From Methyloprofundus sp. (GTDB taxonomy: Bacteria > Pseudomonadota > Gammaproteobacteria > Methylococcales > Methylomonadaceae): 5,352 bases of DNA. Location: contig WTCN01000114.1 in the NCBI GenBank assembly GCA_013138555.1, positions 1 through 5,352 of the forward strand. Direction: 5' to 3'. The translations under genes were made by a program, and so were the position numbers. The notes below the pieces were generated by a model. It searched no databases. It saw only the letters and a program-made list of their open reading frames with translations, and was not told where the DNA came from. The first letter of the stretch is position 1. Each line of letters opens with the position of its first letter. Below, piece after piece: positions 1-5,352 of this stretch.

Positions 1-246
1 GAGTTTCGCGAGCGCGTACTGCGCGGCCTCGAACGGCTGAAGGAGAGCGGCGCCACCAGCGCGCTGGTGGTCGTGCACAAGGGCATCGTGCGCACCGTCG
101 CCAAGGCGCTCGCGGGCGACGCGGCCGCCGACGGCGACATCCCGCTCGGTGGCGCCGTGGAGCTCTCCTGCGGCGCCGACGACGTCTGGCGCGTCGGCCG
201 CCGCGGCAGCAATCCGGAAGGCCTGGAGGACGACGCGGCGGCATAG
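1..246 (+). CDS. Histidine phosphatase (phosphoglycerate mutase-like) family protein, C-terminal fragment
   Basis: Reading frame 1 is open from the first base to a TAG at 244-246 and gives 81 residues; the start lies outside the window. The fragment fits the C-terminal part of the histidine phosphatase superfamily. An arginine-rich helix (FRERVLRGLERL, residues 2-13) is followed by a strand and the second catalytic histidine in LVVVHKGIVRTV (H26). This corresponds to the family's usual 'SHGG.IR' segment, here with Lys in place of the first Gly after His. The first catalytic histidine (RHG motif) would be upstream and cannot be seen. The family dephosphorylates small phosphometabolites or phosphoproteins, and the substrate cannot be assigned here. 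Nearly every third codon position is G or C, quite unlike all the genes from 652 onward, so this piece probably derives from a different genome. Confidence 0.72.
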   Translation, partial: EFRERVLRGLERLKESGATSALVVVHKGIVRTVAKALAGDAAADGDIPLGGAVELSCGADDVWRVGRRGSNPEGLEDDAAA

Positions 247-356
247 AGCGCCGCCGCCCGCTCCTCATAGAGATAAAATGCGACTAATAACTGTTGTCGT
301 GTCCAAGCAAGCCTTGCTACCATTTATTATTCCTATTTTTCTAATTTCTAGGGTTT
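247..356. other. Gene-free stretch containing an abrupt GC-to-AT composition break (about 266-275)
   Basis: GC-rich sequence continues about 20 bases past the phosphatase stop. It then changes within about ten bases to ordinary AT-rich sequence like the rest of the window. The heptamer CATAGAG occurs at 242-248, overlapping the phosphatase stop, and again at 266-272, right at the break, so microhomology could have joined two sequences there. A short frame opening at the ATG at 278 would give about 37 residues, but it runs into the inverted repeat at 357, has no ribosome binding site and resembles no family I know. I do not call it a gene. No promoter or RNA gene is evident. Confidence 0.6.
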
Positions 357-497
357 CCGTCACTGCCATTAAGTTAAGAACCAGAATGTAGGATGGGCAA
401 AGCGTAGCGTGCCCATCACATCGCTATGATAGGCACGGGATAAAACTCCTTTGCCCATCCTACATTGTAAAATAAGCTTAACTTAAGCCAGTGACGG
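357..497. mobile_element. 141-bp MITE-like palindromic unit with ~22-bp outer inverted repeats
   Basis: The left end at 357-378 (CCGTCACTG, then CCA, then TTAAGTTAAG) is the reverse complement of the right end at 477-497 (CTTAACTTAAG, then C, then CAGTGACGG). They differ only by a small mismatch/indel in the middle. The unit is flanked by TTT on both sides (354-356 and 498-500), which would fit a 3-bp target duplication but could be chance. It carries no transposase or other ORF, so if mobile it would be a non-autonomous miniature element moved in trans. The interior is filled by an inverted pair of REP elements. An alternative is that the whole unit is a large composite REP-type palindrome rather than a transposon derivative. 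Confidence 0.5.
385..466. repeat. REPIN/BIME-type inverted pair of GTAG-REP elements
   Basis: Perfect 18-bp inverted repeats at 385-402 (AATGTAGGATGGGCAAAG) and 449-466 bound this unit. Each half has REP anatomy: a GTAG tetranucleotide followed by a hairpin. On the plus strand GTAG is at 388-391 and the stem is GATGGGCA (392-399) with TGCCCATC (410-417), an 8-bp match around a 10-nt loop. On the minus strand GTAG is at 463-460 and the stem pairs 459-452 with 435-428, perfect apart from one G-T wobble. Two such REPs facing each other form a REPIN, the unit mobilised by RAYT (TnpA-REP) transposases in many gammaproteobacteria. No RAYT gene is in this window. The type is assigned from structure alone. 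Confidence 0.75.
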
Positions 498-651
498 TTT
501 CAGTGGGAACTCATTTAAGAATGCCCTGCATCCCGTGATACAGAGCATTAAAAATTAGAATCCCAAACAAAGCTAAGAAGCGAGGGATTCTATACTTCCA
601 ATCAATCATAATAACTTAAGGAATTTACATAAAAACCTGAATGCGAGTTAC
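498..651. other. Intergenic tail downstream of msbA, no gene seen
   Basis: This AT-rich stretch lies between the palindromic element and the msbA stop codon. Apart from the hairpin at 556-592, I see no open frame with a ribosome binding site, no RNA gene and no convincing promoter. The weak dyad around 528-542 (CTGCAT...ATACAG) is too short to interpret. Confidence 0.5.
551..592 (-). terminator. Possible rho-independent terminator of msbA
   Basis: A perfect 9-bp inverted repeat, TAGAATCCC (556-564) and GGGATTCTA (584-592), has a 19-nt spacer. Read on the minus strand, the stem is followed at once by ATTTTTAATG, a short T run, about 60 bases past the msbA stop. The position and T run fit a terminator for msbA. 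The long loop, the stem with only four G-C pairs and the short T tract make it a weak one, so processing or mRNA-end protection is an alternative. Confidence 0.4.
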
Positions 652-2397
652 CTAAGCAGCTTGTCCCTCATTAAACTGCATCGCATGCAACTTAGCATAC
701 ACCGAATTTTTGGCTAATAATTCAGCATGCGTCCCCCGCTCAATAATTTCACCTGCTTCCATAACTAAAATCACATCGGCTTTTTCTATGGTTGATAAGC
801 GGTGGGCAATAACAATGGTGGTTCTATGTGCCATCACATGCTCTAATGCTTGCTGAATATAGCGTTCAGATTGGGTATCCAGGGCTGAGGTTGCTTCATC
901 AAGAATTAACAGAGGGGCATTTTTTAGTAAGGCACGGGCAATGGCTAAACGTTGTCTCTGTCCGCCTGATAGCTGGATACCATGCTCACCAATTTCAGTT
1001 TGCATGCCATGCGCCAGGGATTGAATAAATTCGGTTGCATAGGCATCATCTGCCGCTTTTAAAACATCGGCTTCATTTGTGTCACTGAGAATACCATAGG
1101 CAATATTGTTGTATACCGTATCATTGAATAAGGTAATATTTTGTGTCACTAAGGCTATCTGCTCTCTTAGGGAGTTTAAGGTGTATTGCGTGATTTCCAC
1201 ACCATCGAGTAAAATTCGCCCTTCAGAATAATCATAAAAGCGGGGAATTAGATTGGTTAAGGTTGTTTTTCCGCTACCTGATGCACCAACAATAGCGACT
1301 GTCTGACCCGATTGAATGGTTAAATTAATATTTTTAACCGCGAGCTTGTCAGCATTAGCATAACTGAAAGAAATATTTTCAAATTGTAATACCCCTTTTC
1401 CTTTTCCTTTATTGACTGTTCCCTGATCAAGCTCAGGGTCTATATCTAGCGAGATAAATATATCTGTGGCAGCGGCGATGCCTTTCTGGATTTCATTATT
1501 TGCCTGAGCTAAGGACTGAATAGGTCTGGGGAGCATAAAAGCAGCTAATAAATAAGCAACAAAATCACCTGTGCTGGAGTCGCTCATCATATTCAGTGCT
1601 AAGAAAAGCAGTCCAGAAAGGGAACATGCAATCAATAGTTGCATGATAGGGTTTTGAATCGCAGTGACAAAGGCAACTTTTTGTGTCTGTTGTTTATTAA
1701 ATGCACTACTTTGTCTAAAGCGTTTTTTTTCATAGTCTGAGCCACCAAAACATTTGACAACGCGGTTGCCTACCACGAGTTCGGAGGTGATATGGGTCAT
1801 ATCTCCCATAGAGTCCTGTACATTTTTACTCAGCGAGCGGATCTTTTTGCTGACTGTGGTGACTAAAATGGCGATAAAGGGAGTAATCACAAAAAAGACC
1901 AGTGTGAGTTCCCAGTTAAGCCAAAGCAGGTAAGAAATTAAGCCGAGAGCGGTGAATCCTTCTCTAACGAATGTTTTCACCGAGTTGGTTGTGGCGTTGG
2001 TGACCTGGGCTACATTGAAGGTAATTAAAGAAATTAAGTGTCCGCTGTTTTGTGCATCAAAATATTCTGTAGAGAGCTTGGTGTAATGGTTAAAAATTTC
2101 CTGACGTAACTTGTGAACAACATTGACAGAGACCTTGGCTAAAAAATAGTTGCCCAGAAAGGTGCCAAGACTTCTAAACATAACCAGCCCGATGATATAG
2201 GCGGGTAAATACATATTATCGGCTTTATTGCCACGCTCTATTGTATCAATGATTAATTTGACTAGCTCGGCAAACAAAGGCTGTGCAATTGCAACTATAA
2301 TATAGCCAAATACACTGATGATAAAGAATTTTATATAAGGTATAACGTACTTTAATAGGCGTTTATAAATGGTAAAATTTGATATTGTTTTGGTCAT
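652..2397 (-). CDS. msbA: Lipid A export ABC transporter, ATP-binding/permease protein MsbA
   Basis: A half-size ABC exporter that, as a homodimer in the inner membrane, uses ATP to flip lipid A-core from the cytoplasmic to the periplasmic leaflet. At 581 residues it matches the usual MsbA length (about 580). The transmembrane domain spans roughly residues 15-315, with hydrophobic segments near 22-45, 65-88, 145-162, 163-184, 250-270 and 278-300. The ATPase domain follows and is complete: A-loop Tyr346, Walker A GASGSGKTT (371-379, Lys377), Q-loop Gln419, signature LSGGQ (476-480), Walker B LLILDE ending in Asp500-Glu501, D-loop SALD, and switch His532. Spacing between motifs matches canonical MsbA. 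It starts at ATG 2397; upstream there is no strong Shine-Dalgarno (only TTTAAG). The gene is transcribed divergently from the ligase-family gene. lpxK, its frequent downstream partner, is not downstream here. Other type-I ABC exporters share these motifs, but the length and LPS context favour MsbA. Confidence 0.93.
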   Translation of the reverse strand: MTKTISNFTIYKRLLKYVIPYIKFFIISVFGYIIVAIAQPLFAELVKLIIDTIERGNKADNMYLPAYIIGLVMFRSLGTFLGNYFLAKVSVNVVHKLRQEIFNHYTKLSTEYFDAQNSGHLISLITFNVAQVTNATTNSVKTFVREGFTALGLISYLLWLNWELTLVFFVITPFIAILVTTVSKKIRSLSKNVQDSMGDMTHITSELVVGNRVVKCFGGSDYEKKRFRQSSAFNKQQTQKVAFVTAIQNPIMQLLIACSLSGLLFLALNMMSDSSTGDFVAYLLAAFMLPRPIQSLAQANNEIQKGIAAATDIFISLDIDPELDQGTVNKGKGKGVLQFENISFSYANADKLAVKNINLTIQSGQTVAIVGASGSGKTTLTNLIPRFYDYSEGRILLDGVEITQYTLNSLREQIALVTQNITLFNDTVYNNIAYGILSDTNEADVLKAADDAYATEFIQSLAHGMQTEIGEHGIQLSGGQRQRLAIARALLKNAPLLILDEATSALDTQSERYIQQALEHVMAHRTTIVIAHRLSTIEKADVILVMEAGEIIERGTHAELLAKNSVYAKLHAMQFNEGQAA

Positions 2398-2448
2398 ACT
2401 TAAATTAAGCGATAATGTGAGATGGTTCTAGCTTAGCATGAACTAAAA
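2398..2448. promoter_or_regulatory. Short divergent intergenic region between msbA and the O-antigen ligase-like gene
   Basis: These 51 AT-rich bases must hold, or overlap, the start signals for both divergent genes. A near-palindrome CTTAAATTAAG lies at 2399-2409, next to the msbA start. For the plus-strand gene a possible pair is TTGATA (2379-2384, inside msbA) with TAAATT (2401-2406), 16 bp apart. GATAAT at 2411-2416 is a good -10 word but lacks a well-placed -35. Neither gene has a clear Shine-Dalgarno here. I assign the region by its position; the exact promoters are uncertain. Confidence 0.4.
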
Positions 2449-3711
2449 ATGACAGCAAAAATACTAATTACAGAGCTTATGGATAATTTTTTTACAAAAT
2501 ACCTATCACTTTCATTGCTAACAACACCCGCATTAGTGCTCACAATTCATCAGGGTGTAGGCATATCAGCGGTGCTTATTTTATGTTTGTCCTTGATCGT
2601 ATTGCTCTATCGTTATCCAATTGATATGAGCTTAAGCAAAAAGGAAAAAATACTCATTTCCTCCATAGTCATTTTGCCTGTCGTGATTGCATTTGATGTT
2701 GTGCTGAGAGATTTTAGACTCAGGTATTTAGATTTTTACTTGCGCTTTGTGTTATCTCTGCCGATCTATTTTGCATTAAGAGAGCTTAGGCTAAGCGTCA
2801 TCCCTTTAGTGATAGGTATATTAATGGGTGCAATAAGCGCGGGAATATTTGCTTTATATCAAAAGTACTACTTAAACGAACTTCATGCACATGGAGAAGT
2901 ATTAAAGATAATTTTTGGTAATATTAGTTTGCTGTTAGGGGTGATGAGTCTGGCAGGCTTATTTATCATTGATGATATACGCTGTAAAAAAACTTTCTAT
3001 AGTGTCACTTTACTTGCTTTTATATTAGGCATAACGGGATCTCTTTTATCGGGTGCAAGGGGGGGCTGGATTGCAATGCCTTTTTTTATTGGCTTATTTA
3101 TACTGTATTTTCCGGCAAGCCAAAAACTTAAAATAGCCAGTGTTATTGTTTTGATATTGGGGGTGTTTGTTACCTACAAGTCTAATAGTTATGTTGAATC
3201 ACGTATTGATCTGACCTATAAGAGCACCGAGGCCTATTTTTCCAGCGATAAATTAAACGTCGCTAAAACATCTGCCGGCATACGTCTGGAGCTATGGAAG
3301 GCGACATGGATGATAGTGTCTGAACACCCTATATTGGGGGTTGGCTCGGGGCAGTTTAAGCAAGCTTTACAGGAAAAAATAGACCTGGGTAAAGTAAAGA
3401 AAATAGAGTCGTATGACCATGCACATAATGAACCCCTACAGATATTGGTAACCACTGGAATCGTGGGGTTTCTTGCCTATCTGGCACTCTATGCCGGGAT
3501 TACTTATTATTTTTATAGTTCACTTATGACCAGCAATATAACCAGAGTAAGATACTTAAGTTTTCTGGGCATCATGTTGACTGGCGCTTATTTACATTTT
3601 GGACTTACAAATTATTCTTTTGGTCATCATGTGATGATTTTATTTTTTGCGTTAATGGTGGTTGTTTTTGCGGGGATGATCAAGAGTATAGAGAATGAAT
3701 TAATGGGGTAG
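2449..3711 (+). CDS. waaL: O-antigen ligase (WaaL/Wzy_C) family membrane protein
   Basis: A polytopic inner-membrane protein of 420 residues, typical of WaaL, which transfers undecaprenyl-linked O-antigen to lipid A-core on the periplasmic side. Hydrophobic segments run almost throughout (about 10-12 helices). The hallmark large periplasmic loop lies at about residues 235-330. Family motifs visible are SGARGGW (Arg204), the loop segment GIRLELW (Arg279) leading to SEHPILGVGSGQF, and the HAHNEPLQ motif with His324 and His326. These correspond to the conserved Arg and His residues needed by ligases of this superfamily. The start at 2449 has no Shine-Dalgarno. Met11 (ATG at 2479, preceded by AGAG close by) is a possible alternative start. 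Wzy O-antigen polymerases and other glycan or protein O-oligosaccharyltransferases share the domain; the divergent msbA neighbour supports the ligase reading. No glycosyltransferase cluster is in view to settle the substrate. Confidence 0.82.
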   Translation: MTAKILITELMDNFFTKYLSLSLLTTPALVLTIHQGVGISAVLILCLSLIVLLYRYPIDMSLSKKEKILISSIVILPVVIAFDVVLRDFRLRYLDFYLRFVLSLPIYFALRELRLSVIPLVIGILMGAISAGIFALYQKYYLNELHAHGEVLKIIFGNISLLLGVMSLAGLFIIDDIRCKKTFYSVTLLAFILGITGSLLSGARGGWIAMPFFIGLFILYFPASQKLKIASVIVLILGVFVTYKSNSYVESRIDLTYKSTEAYFSSDKLNVAKTSAGIRLELWKATWMIVSEHPILGVGSGQFKQALQEKIDLGKVKKIESYDHAHNEPLQILVTTGIVGFLAYLALYAGITYYFYSSLMTSNITRVRYLSFLGIMLTGAYLHFGLTNYSFGHHVMILFFALMVVVFAGMIKSIENELMG

Positions 3712-3717
3712 CTATTT

Positions 3718-3738
3718 GGTGCATAGAATGCACCCTAC
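3718..3738 (-). repeat. Solitary GTAG-type REP-like hairpin
   Basis: A perfect 7-bp inverted repeat GGTGCAT (3718-3724) and ATGCACC (3728-3734) has a 3-nt loop. It is followed by CTAC (3735-3738), so on the minus strand it reads GTAG then a hairpin, the anatomy of a REP element. It begins 7 bases after the ligase stop codon, a usual REP location, and could protect the 3' end of that mRNA. It lacks a T tract, so I do not call it a terminator. Its stem sequence differs from the GATGGGCA stems of the REP pair at 385-466, so it is a separate subfamily. Confidence 0.6.
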
Positions 3739-3742
3739 ACCT

Positions 3743-3783
3743 AATGTAAAAATAATGTAAAAATCTCCCCATTATTTTTACAT
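3743..3783. promoter_or_regulatory. AT-rich repeat cluster (two direct, one inverted ATGTAAAAAT) upstream of the vwa-pspA operon
   Basis: AATGTAAAAAT occurs twice in exact tandem (3743-3753, 3754-3764), so the copies are 11 bp apart, about one helical turn. Its core ATGTAAAAAT reappears inverted at 3774-3783. Seen another way, ATGTAAAAATAATG (3744-3757) and its exact reverse complement (3770-3783) form a 14-bp perfect inverted repeat around 12 bases. The cluster ends 72 bases before the vwa start. Same-face direct copies plus an inverted copy resemble a regulator-binding array. A cruciform, or an AU-rich mRNA hairpin at the end of the preceding transcript, is an alternative. No regulator can be named. 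Confidence 0.5.
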
Positions 3784-3792
3784 AACAGCCGC

Positions 3793-3798
3793 TATAAA
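3793..3798 (+). promoter_or_regulatory. Possible -10 element for the vwa-pspA operon
   Basis: TATAAA lies 57 bases upstream of the vwa start codon, just downstream of the AT-rich repeat cluster. The best -35-like word, TTTACA (3777-3782, part of the inverted repeat), is only 10 bp away, too close for a standard sigma-70 promoter. At normal spacing the sequence is poor. An activator-dependent promoter would explain a missing -35, but this is weak evidence. Confidence 0.22.
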
Positions 3799-3855
3799 AA
3801 GACCCGACAGAAGCATAAGCTGTCCCTGAGTTATTTATTTTTTCAGGAGAGCGAC

Positions 3856-5292
3856 ATGTATAAATTATCTAAATCATTCAGTAACAGCTTATATAGTAAC
3901 CGTTTTGGATTGCTGGCCTTTGTCTGTTTAAGTCTGCTTACCGCTGTGGTTCTGGCAATAACCCCCGATACCATTCCCCGCGTACAGCAAACTGGATCAA
4001 TGGAGATAAAAACCCGCTTATCCCAGACAAAACTGGTTCAGGGTGAAATGAGTACTGTTTATCTGGATGTCAGCATTAAACCACCCGCGCTTGAGGTTTC
4101 TCAATCGGTGCATCGTGCTAGCGATATTATTGTTGTTTTAGATCGCAGTGGCTCCATGTCAGGTGCTAATAAAATGCCTTATGCCAAAGCGGCAATTAAA
4201 GACTTGCTTTCACGCTTAAATGCGCACGACCGCTTTGCGCTGGTTTCATTTGCCAATAATGCTATTGTCCATTCCTCACTTGAAGCTGTTGATACGACAC
4301 GGCGAGAGCAGTTATTGGCAACAGTTAATAATATTCAGGCGGGAGGAGGGACTAATGTAGGCGAAGGACTAAACCAGGCGCTAAACCTATTGACGGGTAA
4401 GCAGCAAAATCGCGCCAGCAAAGTGCTGTTATTATCAGATGGTCAGGCTAATCAGGGAATTACAGATTTACCTGGCTTAAGCCGTATTGTTAGCCAGATA
4501 ACCCGGCAGGAATCAGTGCTATCTTCCATTGGCATGGGCCTGGATTTTAACGAAACCTTGATGAGTTCTTTAGCTGATCATGGTATGGGAAACTATGCTT
4601 ATCTGGAAAATCTATCGGGTTTAGGTGACATATTCACTCAAAGCTTAAATGCCACACGTCATATTTATGCTGCAAGTAGCGATTTAACTCTAAAGCTGAC
4701 TAATGGCATTGAGTTGATTGATGCGGGAGGCTATCCAATAAGCAAAGGAAGTAATAATAGCTACACCATTAAAACGGGTCAGTTACTGAGTAATAACACT
4801 AAAAAATTCGTGATGACATTTCATGTGACAGCACAAGACACAGGGAATATTTCATTAGGAAACCTGCATCTGGCTTATCAGGCCCGGGGGGCACATCAAC
4901 AAGCGATTGCCAGTGAGCAATTGAACCTGGCGGTGGTCGCAGCAGAGCATAGGCAGGAAGCAGTTGCCTCCATTGATGCTGATGTTTATAAACGGAGCTG
5001 GTTAAAAAATAACCTTGGCCGTATGCAGAAAAAACTCAGTTACTGGGTACGCGAAGGCAATAAGGATAAGGCTGATCAGCTTATTAATGAATATCGTGAT
5101 GAAGTGGCCAAGGCTGAAAAGCAGGCGGCTATGCCTATTGCTTCCGAAGAAATGGATGTCAGCTTAAAAGAAATGGAAAGCAGTGTGGATGATGCCTTTA
5201 TTGGCAGCCGTCAGGATCAAGAGCTAAAGCGTAAGCGTGCTGCTAAGAGCCTGCAAATGGGAAGTATTAAGAAGCAACGTGCGCTGCAATAG
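3856..5292 (+). CDS. Membrane-anchored VWA domain protein with helical basic C-terminus, upstream partner of pspA
   Basis: A 478-residue protein of unknown exact role. Residues 17-35 form a hydrophobic segment after a basic N-terminus: a signal anchor, or a signal peptide with a possible cleavage site after VLA (Ala34). The rest should therefore be periplasmic. A von Willebrand factor A domain spans about 90-270 with a complete metal-ion-dependent adhesion site: Asp96-x-Ser98-x-Ser100, Thr166 in GGGTN, and Asp195 in LLSDG. It thus probably binds a divalent ion and a protein ligand. A beta-rich segment (about 272-360) follows. From about 363 the chain is charged and helix-prone, ending in a Lys/Arg-rich tail (KRKRAAKS, then KKQRALQ). 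The start is well supported by AGGAGAG (3845-3851). The stop lies 11 bp before pspA, so the two form an operon. Its VWA style resembles YfbK-type and inter-alpha-trypsin-like proteins, but the helical tail and the pspA linkage set it apart. Confidence 0.88.
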   Translation: MYKLSKSFSNSLYSNRFGLLAFVCLSLLTAVVLAITPDTIPRVQQTGSMEIKTRLSQTKLVQGEMSTVYLDVSIKPPALEVSQSVHRASDIIVVLDRSGSMSGANKMPYAKAAIKDLLSRLNAHDRFALVSFANNAIVHSSLEAVDTTRREQLLATVNNIQAGGGTNVGEGLNQALNLLTGKQQNRASKVLLLSDGQANQGITDLPGLSRIVSQITRQESVLSSIGMGLDFNETLMSSLADHGMGNYAYLENLSGLGDIFTQSLNATRHIYAASSDLTLKLTNGIELIDAGGYPISKGSNNSYTIKTGQLLSNNTKKFVMTFHVTAQDTGNISLGNLHLAYQARGAHQQAIASEQLNLAVVAAEHRQEAVASIDADVYKRSWLKNNLGRMQKKLSYWVREGNKDKADQLINEYRDEVAKAEKQAAMPIASEEMDVSLKEMESSVDDAFIGSRQDQELKRKRAAKSLQMGSIKKQRALQ

Positions 5293-5303
5293 GGAGAAAG
5301 ATA

Positions 5304-5352
5304 ATGAATATTTTGACAAGAATTTCACGTTTATTTAAAGCTGATATACACG
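5304..5352 (+). CDS. pspA: PspA/IM30 (phage shock protein A) family protein, N-terminal fragment
   Basis: The window ends 16 codons into this gene: MNILTRISRLFKADIH. This is the amphipathic N-terminal helix characteristic of PspA/Vipp1 (IM30) proteins, which inserts into stressed inner membranes. The missing remainder would be a long coiled-coil that oligomerises to protect the membrane and, in enterobacteria, inhibits the activator PspF. The start is clear: AGGGAG (5291-5296), overlapping the vwa stop codon, gives good spacing to the ATG at 5304. The 11-bp gap to vwa implies co-transcription and probable translational linkage. No sigma-54 promoter of the classic psp type is visible upstream of the pair. 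Identification rests on 16 residues, so it is firm for the family but not for the subfamily. Confidence 0.82.
   Translation, partial: MNILTRISRLFKADIH

Noticed and set aside
149..391. 80-codon plus-strand frame across the composition junction
   Set aside because: It starts inside the phosphatase gene in another frame, crosses the GC break and ends within the REP hairpin; the protein is low-complexity Ala/Pro/Arg followed by unrelated sequence, so it is a chance frame.
828..1028. 66-codon plus-strand frame opposite msbA
   Set aside because: It lies antisense to the ATPase domain, whose Walker B and signature motifs account for the sequence; no ribosome binding site or recognisable domain.
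3234..3455. 73-codon minus-strand frame opposite the ligase-family gene
   Set aside because: Antisense to the conserved periplasmic loop and HAHN motif; its Cys- and Ser-rich content is typical of a shadow frame.
3718..3738. Hairpin after the ligase gene as a rho-independent terminator
   Set aside because: The stem is followed by CTACACCTAATG with no T run in the plus direction; the GTAG-hairpin anatomy fits a REP element better.
3765..3776. CCCCAT resembling a heat-shock sigma-32 -10 element upstream of vwa
   Set aside because: No CTTGAA-like -35 occurs at the required distance; the upstream bases are the A-rich tandem repeats, so a heat-shock promoter is not supported.
3712..3855. Possible sigma-54 (-24/-12) promoter for the psp-type operon
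   Set aside because: I looked for the TGGC...TTGC pattern and found no GG and GC dinucleotides with correct spacing and context.
3856..3960. VWA protein as a lipoprotein through Cys24
   Set aside because: The residues before Cys24 (Ala-Phe-Val) do not form a lipobox and the cysteine lies in the middle of the hydrophobic segment.

Overview
The window looks like a metagenome-style contig from a moderately AT-rich gammaproteobacterium. From about position 275 onward the genes have gammaproteobacterial architecture: a full-length MsbA, an O-antigen ligase family protein, and a VWA protein followed by PspA. The intergenic DNA carries GTAG-type REP elements. I infer this lineage from gene content and style; no marker gene is present. 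The first ~270 bases are very different. They are extremely GC-rich with GC-saturated third codon positions, and they encode the C-terminal end of a histidine phosphatase. They look like DNA from another genome, either an assembly chimera or a recent junction.

Layout: 1-246 (+) is the 3' end of the phosphatase gene. 247-651 has no credible gene. It holds the composition break (~266-275), a 141-bp nested palindrome (357-497: outer ~22-bp inverted repeats around an inverted pair of REP elements), and a hairpin (556-592) that could terminate msbA. 652-2397 (-) is msbA. 2398-2448 is a 51-bp divergent gap. 2449-3711 (+) is a WaaL/O-antigen-ligase-type membrane protein. 3712-3855 holds a solitary REP hairpin and a striking AT-rich repeat cluster. 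3856-5292 (+) is a membrane-anchored VWA protein. 5304-5352 (+) is the first 16 codons of a PspA/IM30 protein, cut by the window end.

Functionally there are two modules, both about the cell envelope. MsbA flips lipid A-core across the inner membrane, and the divergent ligase-family protein would join O-antigen (or a related polymer) to lipid A-core on the periplasmic face. The vwa-pspA pair is tightly spaced and surely co-transcribed. PspA proteins bind and protect stressed inner membranes, so the VWA protein, which has an intact MIDAS metal site, a membrane anchor and a helical basic C-terminus, is a candidate partner or sensor. The tandem/inverted AATGTAAAAAT cluster upstream of this pair is the most interesting unexplained regulatory candidate.
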